This document shows, piece after piece, positions 11,411-23,186 of a stretch of DNA of 64,000 bases (its first letter is position 1; every line of letters starts with the position of its first letter). A program made the position numbers and the translations under genes. Source of the stretch: Periplaneta americana (Eukaryota; Arthropoda; Insecta; Blattodea; Blattidae); the NCBI RefSeq assembly GCF_040183065.1, contig NC_091124.1, positions 63,198,001 through 63,262,000 of the forward strand, in the 5' to 3' direction. A model generated the notes under the pieces. It did no database searches and was not told the DNA's origin. It saw only the letters and a program-made list of their open reading frames with translations.

Positions 11411-11550
11411 AATACAGTGCGTTCGTAGCTCGGCCGGACCTGACTGGTGCGTCACCGGTAACTACAGCGCTACTCTGACGACAGGATCGCCAATTTTCAC
11501 CCAGTCCAAGGCCGCGGAACGGTACGGCCGAGCTACGAACGCACTGTATT
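11411..11550. mobile_element. Snapback MITE with perfect 26-bp inverted repeats
   Basis: 11411-11436 and 11525-11550 are perfect inverted repeats, outermost AATACAGTGCGTTCGTAGCT. If TA at 11413-11414 and 11547-11548 is the target duplication, the element is 132 bp with 22-bp ends beginning CAGTGCGTTCG. The 88-bp centre is GC-richer than the surroundings and non-coding. It could be a Tc1/mariner-type MITE; the superfamily is inferred only from the possible TA duplication. Confidence 0.8.
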
Positions 11551-12109
11551 ATTGTAACATTATCATTAAAAATTATATGTAACAAATTTTATAGAACAAT
11601 GAAATGATATAATATGATGTAATTCGATATCAGAAAGCACCTACTTTCATCTACTTCGTCAGTATTTCTAGCATTTATAAAACTGTACTCACATTAAAGT
11701 CTAATGAAAACCATGCGACGTATTTTCAGGGATGCGAATGTATTGATGATGTCACTAACATCAACATCATTCAATAGTGAGGAGGCTGAATTGGCGAGTC
11801 TCCATTTTGTAATCATGTTTCTTCCAAAATCATCTGCAAGTGTTCTGTATGCTACTTAAGCCTTTATATGGTGATGCTCACTTTCATTCTAAATTTATTC
11901 TGATAATTTCTTCCTCGAAAGGTGTTGTCAACAACTGCGTGAACAGTTCATCAAAATATAAAGATGTACCTGACTTTGTCAACCAAATTTTAGTTTATAT
12001 TCACCTCTGAATATACATTATCTCTGTGCATACTTTCAATATTATTCGTATAGTGATATTTCTCATGGAAAGGCATGCAGTACACATCGTGCATACATTA
12101 AATTATGGG
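11551..12109. other. No gene recognised
   Basis: AT-rich DNA before the LINE fragment; nothing supported. Confidence 0.35.
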
Positions 12110-13150
12110 CGATGAGTGGATTGGAATAACCTGATGGAGATCCTAAAGGTAATTGGCGTGGATTGGAAAGAGAGGAGGCTGTTCAGTAACCTTTATATGA
12201 AACAACGAATCAAAGTCAGGATAGGAGAAGAAATGTCAGAAGGAAGTGAAATAGGGAGAGGAGTACGACAAAGATGCCCTTTATCACCTACCCTGTTCAA
12301 CATCTACTTCGAGGATTTAGTGAAGAACTGTTTTCAGAACATGGGACGAGTGATAGTAGGAGGAAGAAAAATAAAATGTGTAAGATTTGCTGATGATATG
12401 GCGTTGTTAGCAGAAGAGGAGATGATACTGAGGGATATGCTACAAGAGCTAAATGATAGCTGTGATCAGTATGGGATGAAGATAAATGCTAATAAGACGA
12501 AGAACATGTTCATAGGAAGGAAAATACAGACGATAAACTTGCGAATTCTAAGTGAGGCAGTAGAGCAAGTGGACAGCTTCAAATAATTGAAGCGTATTAT
12601 AAGCAGTAACATGAGCTGCTGTCAAAAAGTCAAAAGAACAATAGCATGACAAAGGAAGCTTTTAATAGAAAAAGAAGCATCTTCTACGGGCTTCTGGAGA
12701 AAGGACTAAGGAAGAGACTATTGAAGTGCTTTTTATGGAGTGTAGCATTGTATGGGGCAGAAACATGGACATTACGACGAAGTGAAGAGAAGCGAATAGA
12801 AGCATTTGAAGTGTGGATATGGAGAAGAATGAAGCTTGTGAAATGGACAGCCAAAGTAAGAAACGAAGCTGTGTTGGATAGAGTGGATGAAGAAAGAATG
12901 ATGCTGAAACTGATCAGGAAGAGGAAAAGGAATTGGCTGAGTCAATGGTTGAGAAGACACTGCCTATTGAAGTATGCACTGGAAGGAATGGTGAAGGGTA
13001 GAAGAGTTCGTGGCAGAAGAAGATATCAGATGATAGACGACATTAAGATATATCGATCATATGCGGAGACAAAGAGGAAGGCAGAAAATAGGAAAGACTG
13101 GAGAAAGCTGGGTTTGCAATGAAAGACTTGCCCTTGGACAGAACATTATG
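12110..13150 (+). pseudogene. LINE (family 2), RT fragment with C-terminus and GAAT tail
   Basis: A 5'-truncated reverse transcriptase. The first frame (to 12586) shows VRQRCPLSPTLFNIYFED and the catalytic box VRFADDMALLAEE, then KINANKTKNMF. A stop and a frameshift near 12585-12645 separate it from the C-terminal frame (12646-13122): LWSVALYGAETWTLRRSEEK, KRNWLSQWLRRHC, RGRRRYQMIDDIK, ending KDWRKLGLQ. The 3' end is TATGAATGAATGAAG, a GAAT-type tail. Residue choices differ clearly from the GTAA-tailed family, although the C-terminal layout is similar. A further copy is at 19617-20045. Confidence 0.9.
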
Positions 13151-13439
13151 AATGAATGAAGATAAATTTCGGAATGAGACCGAAAAGAAATGGGCCACAG
13201 AACTTATCCCTTCCTTCAAAATGTTTCCTCCTCTTTACTTAGCAACTGTTTCTAAATTATCTTCGTTCACATTCTTTATTGGGCCCTTACGTCTTCGGGC
13301 ATTGGCTTCGTCGTACTTCTTCCGTCAACCTTGACTTCTGCCGAGCGGCCAACCCTCTCCTGGCTCTTGCAGTTGCTCACAATATGAATACAATGCTATT
13401 CAAAATTATAAACATCACAGTGATTCTGTTGATAATAAT

Positions 13440-13797
13440 TAGTAATAGTAATCCGTGGCGCCACAGCCCTTGAAGGGCCCAGACAGACCAGCCGGCTGTT
13501 GGCCTCAAGTCCACATGCTGAAGCAGAGGTGGACGATCATCCAACCAGAATGAAGGTATCGTGTGGTTAGCACGATGATTCTCGCATCCGTTACAGCCGG
13601 CTTTCGCAACCGGATTTTGCTATCTATTGTAGCTTCCCAAGTGAATCAAGATGCTGAGTTGACACCGGTTCCATACACTGGCCGAAATTTCATTAGAAAA
13701 TTTTATTTCTTCCCCCATGAGAACCCGAACCATCGCGCGTTCCGTAATGCGAGTTCTAGGCAGGATACCTTAGACCACGACGCCACGGCAGAGTATT
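13440..13797 (-). mobile_element. tRNA-derived SINE (family S4)
   Basis: Read on the minus strand, the head at about 13797 contains GTGGCGTCGTGGTCTAAGG (A-box region) and GGTTCGGGTTCTC (B box). The body follows with TCGGCCAGTGTATGGAACCG, and the 3' end includes GCTGGTCTGTCTGGGCCC and a TAT-rich tail near 13440. I recall closely similar SINEs from orthopteroid insects. The open frame at 13563-13799 is its antisense shadow. Confidence 0.75.
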
Positions 13798-14023
13798 GAA
13801 TTAAATGGGCGGACTGCTCTGCTCATGCTTGCCTTCAATTCCAGAAGTCATGTTACTATTATAAAATCCATTCTCTATATTGAAAGTTAATTAAACCATA
13901 GGGAAACTAATGGAAGTTGATCAGGGCTAACGGCACTTTCGCAGCTAGGTCCCTGACTAATTGAGTGCACTGGACTTGCAAATTAACATGTAAATGTAAA
14001 AAAAGTTCGGAGCATAGCTGTAC

Positions 14024-14206
14024 CACAGTCTAATGCATACAGTCACGAAGCTCAATACTTAGTAAATACCCATCCATAGATAGTAGCTAACCACTAGAAT
14101 CGCTGCTATCGCCTCATTACAGACAATGCGGAATAGTGCCTGCACAGTCTATTGTTCCTAGTACCCTCATAAACTCAAGCTTCGTGACTGTATATACTAG
14201 ACTGTG
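14024..14206. mobile_element. MITE (CACGAAGCT family), copy 2
   Basis: 183 bp. Ends CACAGTCTAATGCATACAGT (left) and, inward from the right, CACAGTCTAGTATATACAGT. Both continue into CACGAAGCT. Flanked by a perfect 7-bp duplication GCTGTAC at 14017-14023 and 14207-14213; a 5-bp CTGTA duplication is the alternative if the ends are taken one base further out. Inverted copy at 3851-4032. Confidence 0.85.
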
Positions 14207-14213
14207 GCTGTAC

Positions 14214-15690
14214 TATGCTGCAAACTTGTAAAGATATAACTACTATATGCTACTGAAAATAATGAAATACACTGTGTTGTCCATATAATTTCTTTGTTAG
14301 GCCTACTAGCGATAAAAACAAAACAATAACTACAAAAGTCTGAATCACAGAAACATCTGAATACATTTTAATTCTCGAGCAGCCTTCAACCGGGCCCTGT
14401 ATCCTATATGCAATAAATGCAATCCAAAAAATGGGGTAATGAGCCAAACGTATTATGCCATTCTGTTGGAAAAGTTGTTACTCCTGACATTCAAAAGCTC
14501 CCCCAATTCTTAGAAGTACATTTTGTTTCAGAAACTGACACATTGTCTGTTAGGTCTAATATAGTAGAACTTACCAAAGCTGGAAAGTAGAATTTTATGA
14601 TCAACTCCAGAAAGTATTGCTTGATAATATAATAAGTTACATCATAGTTTTAAATAGGCCTACAACTTTGAAAATACTTCAGGAGCAAACAACCTACAAC
14701 TTATAAAAAGGTATTGATTTTCATTGTTTTATCCATTGATGTTATTTATATTTGACTTTATTTTTTATACTGGTTATGACCCTAACTTTACTCTGTCAGT
14801 ACCAGTAAAAACAAATAAAATTAATAAAGTGAACAGATGAATAGTGAATTTGCAAAACGACTTAAGTTCACATTTTGGCGGTTACTGTGTGCAAGGGGCA
14901 TCGTTTAGTAACAGAATTACTTTAATCCACGACTTTTGTATAGTTTTTCTTAGCGGCAGAATGTTTGGTTAAGGGGTAAAATAACTTTAGTCTTGGACTT
15001 AAGTTGTTTTGCCCGTCAAGTACTGAAGAAATTTACATAATATGTAGTTTCAATCGTACAATCAGCTGACAAAATGTTTTATCTGTTGTTATTGGTAATT
15101 CTTTAGTTGAGAAAATGTATTACGTTTGAAGAATAGAGCATGAAAATGAAAAGCAATATGCTCAGTAATCGTGCTAAACTTGTAGCTGAAGTAAAAAATT
15201 TTGCAAAATGAAGCCAAGTGAAGCATCGAGAGAGGGGATTTTCTTGCTGTCACATTTGACTACATGAAAAATTATGCTTGCCTAAACGCCAGTTCAGGAT
15301 ATGTACTACTATCGCCTGCTTACCGTCCCAGCTTTCTCTGTGCACAACTTGAAAACTAGTGAAATGTTCTTTTGTGTCTTCCATGAGGGACAGGCCAGAA
15401 AAGTCTTATTGAGGTATGTAATTTTCTCCTGCACACTACTTCAATAACTGTGTCCCATCCAGTATATTAAAGAACTGTGTTTGTTTCGGAGACAGTTGTT
15501 CGCGACAAAATAACAACACACTAATAAAATTCTTAATGGCAATAAGTGCTGACAAACATTTCTTCAACATCATACTTTTCTCCATCAGAGGTCTGTGCTC
15601 TTGTGATTAACAAATTATTCAAAATAATGTTGTTCAACATTTGCAATAAGGTTATTTTAAGATTTTGGTATAAATACATTTAGTTAAAGA
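14214..15690. other. No gene recognised
   Basis: AT-rich. The phrase around 14850-15010 (AAAACGACTTAAGTTC) has a loose inverted counterpart near 16535-16560 (GGACTTAAGTCGTTTTG), so an old dispersed repeat is present. Nothing coding. Confidence 0.35.
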
Positions 15691-15697
15691 TGTCTAC

Positions 15698-16307
15698 GCT
15701 CGACCATGCCGAAATGTAGTAATTATACACCTGGTAGCAGTCCTTTAATGCATGTCATTAAAGTACACATATTCATTAAAGTTCAGATTTTCGATTATTC
15801 TCGGATATACAATCGAAAGACAACTAGGGAAATGTCACGGAGGCTGGAAATCCAATACTGTCGCAGAAGGTTATGTTCTGTTACTGTAATAATTAGCGTT
15901 AATTGTAAATAATATTCAAATAAATTCAATTTATCATCTCATTTTTCAATTCTAAATCAATTTCCAGGTTATATCAAGACTAATGTTCTCTAGGTTATAT
16001 GGTTATATGGAGGTCAATGATATTCGTGCCTCGGAAAAAATAAATACTTTCGCGTCTGCTCACATCTCTCAATTCAGGTCAGTTCCATTCGTGACTTACA
16101 TAACCATAACATGAAAACTTATGAATAATTTCAAGTTACAAATATGGTCGAGCATAAAAAGTCGTATGAAACTTGCCTATAATGGTAATTAAGACGCTCG
16201 TATGAAAATTATGAAACTCGCTTGCGCTCGTTTCATTAACAACCATAGGCCTACTTGCGTCTTAATTACTGCCATTATAGGCTCGTTGCATAATGTACTA
16301 TTATGTG
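15698..16307 (-). mobile_element. Repeat P, copy 1: GCTCGACCAT-ended element plus palindrome
   Basis: 15698-16154 is bounded by inverted GCTCGACCAT / ATGGTCGAGC. It is followed directly by a 108-bp imperfect palindrome (16175-16282) with arms GCCTATAATGGTAATTAAGA and a centre ATGAAACTCGCTTGCGCTCG. The whole block is repeated inverted at 37993-38631 with about the same internal order, so the two palindromic modules travel together. No ORF of note. Confidence 0.75.
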
Positions 16308-17706
16308 TCAGTAATCTAATAATTATGATGCAGGATTGAAGTTAATTTGTAGAACAACGTAAGTCCTGAAGATAATTAAATTTTTTACGACCTGAAGAAG
16401 AGTACAAAAGTATGAATGTTTATACTAAAACTATTTCTCTTACATATCGCTTACATATAAAAATTATATTGTAACAATATATGGTTCAGCGAGGCCAAAA
16501 ACAGTTTTCTTCAATTTTCTCAAAACTACTTCTAGGGACTTAAGTCGTTTTGAAAATTCACCATTCAGGTAATTTAAATTGTAGGAAACGTCATCGTAGT
16601 TTCAATCTTTGTTACTAGAATCAATTTTCAATATTCTCCAAGGTGAAGTTTTGAATCATTAGTAGAAGGTCAACTGTAGAACAAACAAGTTCCCTAATAG
16701 TACCTGTCCTACGCGCCAACATGACGTCACGCCAATATATTCTACGAAGAACTAACCTTATCTCCGTACACCCTGGGACAGAATACGGTCCCTAATGATA
16801 ACTGATCAATTAATACGATTTTCACCAGTATTGCAATATCCGGGATATTTAGTGAGAGATCATTGTTCAATTATGATATGAGATACACAATTAATACTAT
16901 GTTTTGTTAAATGAGACAACACACGCAGATTGAATTCTCAAATATGCAGTATGTGGGTAGCTTTAATCTTTCAAATAGAGCCTTTAAATGAGAAGCACGG
17001 GCAGTTTTTATCGTGAACACGTGTGAAGGATCTTCATTCACGTGATAAGCTGCAGCTAAATGTGTGATTTCGTATGTGACTCATGTATACGGCAATCGAA
17101 TTAACGAAGGGATTTTATTTAATTCCAGTACGGCACAAAAAATTTGGACAGATGTGAAATTGATTAGCTTCTGAATTGTTCTTTCTCATTAGAGGACAGA
17201 TTGGAATCTCAAATATCCAGTAGGCCTATCTGGGTAGCTTTAATCTTTGAAATCGATTCTTTAAATCACAGTCACAGAAGTATTTTACAGTGAACACGTG
17301 CGAAGGAACGATGCAAAAAGCAGATTTCTAGTTTTTTTCGCAGCATCTCTGAAATAAAGAGGTTATTTCGTCTGGGCATTCTTCAGTCTGTCTGCGTACA
17401 GCGATTTCTCTTAGAAATACCACATTTCTTCAAAAGTATGGTAAATAATGTTTTTGCCTTATCTGGAAGTTCATTTCTTCTAGTTTTTGAAAACATATAA
17501 TTTGTATCCATTATTTCAATAATTTCATAATTATTTGGGCATTTATAATATAAGCGCACTATACTTTCTATAGCCTACCTTAAGCCATATTAAGTGACTG
17601 TTTTCTCCTATTTCACATTTTCCGACATTTATTATCCTTCTGACGGACAAAAAGTAGACTTTCAATTCGGAAAAAGATTTCATTGAGGTACCAAATTAAA
17701 GCTTAT
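16308..17706. other. Non-coding, with a diverged internal duplication
   Basis: Segments near 16930-17040 and 17200-17310 are diverged direct repeats. Both contain GGGTAGCTTTAATCTTT, then a CTTTAAAT word, then GTGAACACGTG. They are about 270 bp apart. No gene supported. Confidence 0.5.
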
Positions 17707-17894
17707 GGTGCTATTCATAGACATTTCGCTAGCCCGCGCTATGAGCGTGCTAAACTAGCCTCGGCTATCGACTGGTTACTTGTACGGGATTAATATCATA
17801 TCATATCGCTAACACTGGTTTATGAATACGGAAAACGTTAGTTCGCTGATCATCCACCGGAAGCCCGCGCTGAGAATGTCTATGAATACGGCCC
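17707..17894. mobile_element. 188-bp MITE (TATTCATAGACATT family), copy 1
   Basis: Left end GGTGCTATTCATAGACATTT, right end complement GGGCCGTATTCATAGACATT. The interior is GC-rich with GCTAGCCCGCGCTATGAG. A direct-orientation copy of identical length is at 29739-29926. The target duplication is not clear, so the superfamily is left open. Confidence 0.75.
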
Positions 17895-18044
17895 TAAACG
17901 TTTATGTACAGCTGTCAAAAAAAAAAGTGGCCGCACTCGTGAACAGTGAATATTTTCAAAGTCCACTTCGGGTCGCGGCGATGTTACACGATGCATGTAC
18001 TTGTACAAGCAGTTCCGGAACTATGAAAGTGTTCCAAATCTGCG

Positions 18045-18110
18045 CCTTGTAGACCAGAGGTAGAGTGCTTGTTTAATGATTCAAAGGTCGTGGGTTCGGG
18101 CCTTCTTTAA
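18045..18110 (+). other. tRNA-like head
   Basis: GTAGACCAGAGGTAGAGTGC resembles an A-box region and GTGGGTTCGGGCC a B box, about 50 bp apart as in tRNAs. There is no clean acceptor stem, so this reads as a SINE head or tRNA relic. It directly precedes the hairpin-repeat array. Confidence 0.5.
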
Positions 18111-18129
18111 GTTTTCAGTTTATTTTTTA

Positions 18130-19110
18130 ATCGTTCTTTAGCGATGTAAATGATATTCAAATTATCATTTATATCCAGTTATCGTTCTTTATGGATATCA
18201 CGTTATTTATATTTTGTTATCGTTCTTTAGAGATATGAATAAAATTCAGGTCATCATTTGTATTCTGTTATCGTATAATAACGATATGAATAATAATTAT
18301 TATTGCATCTCCAATGGGGGTTAGCCCTATTTTACATATGTATGTTAGGGCTATAGTTTTATACACAAAAAAGATAAGCATAAAGAGAAATGGAAAAGAA
18401 AATTAAATTAGCTTACGCGATGTAGGCCTAAACAAAACATAAACAATCCGTAAATTAGGCATTGCGATTGCAAAACAAATATCAGGTATCAATTTGAAAC
18501 ATACAAAAACATTAACAACACACATTAACAACACATTAACAACACACACTTCTATAACACAAATATGCAGCTTTCCGTACCACACATCATCAATTAATAC
18601 ACAATAGTCACATAAACACAATCAAACTATAATTACGACATTGCGACGACATCAAACATCCCATAACTGACTCACATACATAACAAATCAAGCATCCGTT
18701 ACAACACATACACTTCAACATAGTAACCACACTTTTAAAAGTTACAAATTTGGCTCCAAGAAGAATAAATAGGACACTGTTACTATTACTATTCTTCTAC
18801 AATTTCTTAAATACATCTGTAATAAATCTGTGAAATTCCGATATGAATAATATTCACGTTTTTTATATTCTGTTATCGTTCTTTAGCGATTTAAATAATA
18901 TTCAAGTTATCATTTATATTCTGTTTTCCTTCATTAGCATTATAAAACAATATTCAAGTTATTTATATTGTTACTGTTCTTTCGCAATATATTAATTAAA
19001 CAAACCAATATTTATCATTTATATTCTGTTATCGTTCCTTAGTGATACTGTATAAATAATATTCAAGTTATTTATATTGTAATCGTTCTTTAGCGATATA
19101 AATAACATAA
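18130..19110. repeat. Hairpin tandem array (TATCGTTCTTTAGCGATA units), interrupted
   Basis: About eight diverged units of 50-60 bp, each with TATCGTTCTTTAGCGATA (stem TATCG/CGATA) followed by AATAATATTCAAGTTATCAT and a TTTATATTCTG word. The array runs 18130-18300 and resumes at about 18838-19110. Between them lies about 540 bp of unrelated sequence, probably an insertion. Non-coding. Confidence 0.7.
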
Positions 19111-19204
19111 ATTTAATATTAGGTTTGGAAAAATTCAGTTGCATAATACTGGTATTAGTTTTTCTTTTTGTATTATTACATTATACTATCTTGAACCACA
19201 ATAA

Positions 19205-19285
19205 AATGAAAAGGAGTAACGAGGAATTCAACCTGAGACGTTGACATCTAAATTCCGACGTTCGTCCGCTGAGCTACGAGAGCAA
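19205..19285 (-). other. tRNA-like unit, minus strand
   Basis: Read on the minus strand: GCTCTCGTAGCTCAGCGGAC, then about 35 bp, then CAGGTTGAATTCCTCG. These fit A-box and B-box positions. No matching acceptor 3' strand is present, so a functional tRNA gene is unlikely. Confidence 0.5.
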
Positions 19286-19616
19286 AAGTGTGGAAACATT
19301 TTCGGAAAAATTGGCCCAATCACACTCTAAGATTTTCTGATGATTCGTAGAAGCTAGTCCAGGATGCGGGGTGCAAAGGCTAATTGAGATTTCCCGGTCT
19401 CTGACCGGGTCAAATATCCTGATAGAATTAATATTTAACCCTTGCCGTGACTTTCGGTGAAGTCCGGAGGGCTCAATTAGTCAAATCCACTCTCCTCATC
19501 TCCATGCTTGGGCCCCCTGGAATTTAATAAGATGCGAAAGAGATAGTGGTGTGCGGAAAGCAACGGGATGTTACCGCATTTAGGCCTATCCTTCCCAAGA
19601 AAACTGCAAACATGAA

Positions 19617-20045
19617 CAAAGGAAGATTTTAATAGAAGAAGAAGGATCTTCTGCGGACCTCTGGAAAAAGAACTAAGGAAGAGACTAGTGAAGTGCTTTG
19701 TGTGGAGTGTGGCATTGTATGGGGGAAAGAACATGGACATTACGACGAAATGAAGAGAAACGAATTGAAGCATTTGAAATGTGGATGTGGAGAAGAACGG
19801 TGCGTGTAAAGTGGACAGACAGAATAAGAAATAAAATTGTGTTTGAAAAAGTGAGTGAAGAAAGAATGATGTTGAAACTGATTAGAAAGAGGAGAAGGAA
19901 TTGGTTGGGTCTCTGGTTGAAAAGAATAATAGACGACATTAGGATATGTGGATCATATGCGGAGACTAAGAGGAAGGCAGAAAATAGGAAAGATTGGAGA
20001 TTGCTGGGTTTGCAACGAAAGACCTGCCCATGGACAGAACATTTA
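19617..20045 (+). pseudogene. LINE (family 2), C-terminal fragment
   Basis: Same family as 12110-13150. Broken frames give KCFVWSVALYG, TLRRNEEKRIEAFEMWMWRR, VSEERMMLKLIRKRRRNWLG and AENRKDWRLLGLQRK. A segment found in the other copy (HCLLKYALEG to RRYQM) is deleted here. A frameshift lies near 19725 (an extra G in GGGGGAAAGAACATGG). The tail is degenerate. Confidence 0.88.
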
Positions 20046-20165
20046 TGTGTGTATGTTCAGAATTCCTGGAATATCGTGTCTAAGAACAGTCGCTATTTGC
20101 AAAGACTAGTCAATTCCATGCCCACTCGACTGCAAGATGATCGAGATAAGAGGAAGATAGACTAA
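20046..20165 (+). pseudogene. Possible Tc1-like transposase C-terminal scrap
   Basis: The frame continues as QNSWNIVSKNSRYLQRLVNS then MPTRLQDDRDKRKID and a stop. The pattern L..LVNSMPxRLQ resembles the carboxyl end of Tc1-type transposases (compare FVDSMPRRMRADVDA at 42813-43034). Short and solitary, so tentative. Confidence 0.35.
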
Positions 20166-20444
20166 ATATTGAATTGTGGCTTTTTGTTTTGTTTTTTGAA
20201 CGCTTAATTGTTTGAATGTTTTAAGGCCGACGCCAGTAAATTTGTTATGTTTATCCCACGAAAGATATTTTATTGAGAATAAAATCTTTTTTCTTTCCAT
20301 TTGCAACCACAATATCATAATAATAATGATAAAGTCATGGCATAATATATTAATGAACCTGATGTTAATTACTAAAATAATCATAAAAGAGAAAGGAGCC
20401 ATTATGTATAGTTTGTCTCTCTCAAAAACAGAACAAAAAAGGAC

Positions 20445-20520
20445 ATAAAAAGCACGAGGTTGTAGTCGAACGCAGGACCTCATGAATAAGAGGCCTGAAC
20501 GCTGCCATTATGCTATCGAA
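20445..20520 (-). other. tRNA-like unit, minus strand
   Basis: Minus strand gives TAGCATAATGGCAGCGTTCA and, about 25 bp on, GTCCTGCGTTCGACTAC, in A- and B-box positions. It looks like a SINE head or tRNA relic; no body was recognised. Confidence 0.4.
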
Positions 20521-20821
20521 TAACACACAGTATACTTCAATTATAACTGTAGATATCCGGCAACGTGGTCCAACAACATGTAACATCGCCTGTCTCCGAA
20601 TTGTAGCGAAGATACCCGAAGGGAACTTTGTTTCAGGAGAGCGGCCACTTTTTCTTTTGACAGCTGTACACTGTAATTATTATTTTAATCGATTATAATT
20701 ATATTCCCCCAAAATATACACTACTAAGATTTATTTAAAATCATCCGTGCTCAGGTGAGGTTGACCACTGGGATCCGGAATTAACAAACATAAAAGATAA
20801 AGGAAAATGAAGCGAGTAAAA

Positions 20822-21805
20822 TAATTATATCAGCTGAAGAATATAATGCGTGCAGTTCTGCGTTGTGTAACTTTCTCCATTCTCCTGTAACTTCATCCAT
20901 CTTAGCCCCAAATATTTTCCTAAGAACCTTATTCTCAAATACCCTTAATCTCTCTCTTCCTCTCTCAAAGTTAAAGTCCAAGTTTCACAACCATACAGAG
21001 CAATCGGTAATATAACTGTTTTATAAATTTTAACTTTCAGATTTTTTGAGATCAAACTAGATGACAAAATCTTCTCAACCGAATAACAACAGGCATTTCC
21101 CATATTTATTCTGCGTTTAATTTCCTCCCGAGTGTCATTTATATTTGTTACTGTTGCTCCAAGATATTTTAATTTTTCCACCTCTTCGAAGGATAAATCT
21201 CCAATTTTTATGTTTCCATTTCGTACAATATTCTGGTCACGACACATAATCATACACTTTGTCTTTTCGGACTTTACTTCCAAACCTATGGCTGTACTTG
21301 CTTCAAGTAAAATTTCCGTGTTTTCCCTAATCGTTTGTGGATTTTCTCCTAACATATTCACGTCATCCGCATAGACAAGAAGCTGATGTAACCCGTTCAA
21401 TTCCAAACCGTCTTTGTTATTCTGAACTTTCCTAATGGCATTTTCTAGAGCGAAGTTAAAAAGTAAAGGTGATAGTGCATCTTCTTGCTTTAACCCGCAG
21501 TGAATTGGAAAAGCATCAGATAGAAAGCTGCCTTCACGGACTCTGCTGTAAGTTTCACTGAGACACATTTTAGTTAATGGAACTAGTTTCTTGGGAATAC
21601 CAAATTCAATAAGAATATTATATACAACGTCTCTCTTAACCGAGTCATATGCCTTTTTTAAATCTATGAACAACTGATGTACTGTACCCTTATACTCCCA
21701 TTTTTCCTTCAATATCTGTCGAATACAAAAAAATATGATCAATAGTCGATCTATTACGCCTAAAACCACACTAATGATCCCCAATAATTTTATCTACGTA
21801 CATGA
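20822..21805 (-). pseudogene. RTE-like LINE fragment, truncated at both ends
   Basis: Minus-strand frame of 279 codons covering reverse-transcriptase motifs: [14 protein letters not shown] (motif A), [20 protein letters not shown] (motif B), [15 protein letters not shown] (catalytic YADD), then the C-terminal [20 protein letters not shown]. It matches the 26011-27675 ORF closely. It stops short of the usual 3' end at about 20822 (HALYSS.D) and has no GTAA tail, so part was lost after insertion. A frameshift lies near 21720-21735. Confidence 0.92.
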
Positions 21806-22400
21806 ACTCGGATCTATGGCTTAGAAAGTCAAACCTAACCATTCGGCCAGCTGTGAGACAAAGTTCAAATAACGTGAAAAAGAAGGAGATGAATCAGACG
21901 CCTTTGTGAAGGTTGCAGTGCCAGTAGTTCAGATTGTGTCCTTCAAATTATTTCCCAATTTTAGAGTCCAGCACGTGCGTCTTAGAAGCGTGTGATTCGC
22001 ATTGCAGTGTCTGTAACGTGTGACGTGAGCGCTGGTGAAGAGGAGGTCCAGGCGGTGCTGTGACCGGAAGGCGCGTGTTGCTTGCACCCAGGAATTTCAT
22101 CGCCTTGTGGGAATTTGCCTCCACAATTATCGCTCATTTGTTAATTCCGCTTACACGTTTCCGCGGTAACTGCTGACGCAGACAGCATTGCATTACCCGA
22201 ACGTGGTCTGAGCGTCCTATGCTATCCTAGACTGTAGCTGCTGACCTGTATGGACTTCGTTTTTATCGTGATCAGATTACCTGCAACTTATAACACTTTT
22301 TAAAATTTTACTTTGAAAATCAGGTTCCTTAAATTAGGCTACAAAATATGAATATTTTAATAAGAATACATAGGTCATTCGAAAATTAATGGCAACACTA
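21806..22400. other. Relatively CpG-rich unassigned block
   Basis: From about 21960 to 22230 the sequence is richer in CpG and G+C (GTGACGTGAGCGCTGG, GGAAGGCGCGTG, TTTCCGCGGTAAC) than its AT-rich neighbours. It has no long frame, SINE box or terminal repeat that I recognise. A promoter or 5' UTR of a host gene is possible, but only base composition supports that. Confidence 0.3.
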
Positions 22401-22948
22401 TAATAATAATAATAATAATAATAATAATGGTTTATCTAACCTTGCAGAGTTAAGGCCATACGGCCTTCTCTAACACTCAACCAGGAGTAAAATTGCGTTA
22501 CAAAAACACTACAAATTTACAAAGTACAAAACAATTTTACACACAAAACTGAATAAGATAATAATAATGTAATGTAAACAACAAGTAAGTAGAAATCAGA
22601 CATAATATGAAGAGTACACTGCAAGAATGGTGGATGTCTCTTTCTTGTCGAAAATGAACCAAGACTATCAATGCATAGCTTAAGGCATATAGAATGTACA
22701 TAGAGAGTTATATGGCATTAACACTGATAGTCATTGTCCAGTAATGATTGGAAAATCACAATTAAACTTTGAGCGCTAAGCATTTCAAACTTTCAATTGC
22801 TTTTCCTGAAAAAATGTATTCCAAATGATATCCATCATTCTTGCAGTAGACTCTTCATATATAACATACAGAAAGAAAGGAAAAAAGCATAATAAAATGT
22901 GAACAGCAGGTCAAAATAAATGAGACAATAAAAATAAGACAATTATTG

Positions 22949-22988
<40 letters not shown>

Positions 22989-23143
22989 TAATAATAATAA
23001 TAATAATAATAATGGTTTATTTAACCTGGCAGAGTTAAGGCCATATGGCCTTCTCTAACACTCAACCAGGAGTAAAACTGCGTTACAAAAAACACTACAA
23101 ATTTACAAAGTACACTACAATTTTACACACAAAACTGAATAAG

Positions 23144-23186
<43 letters not shown>

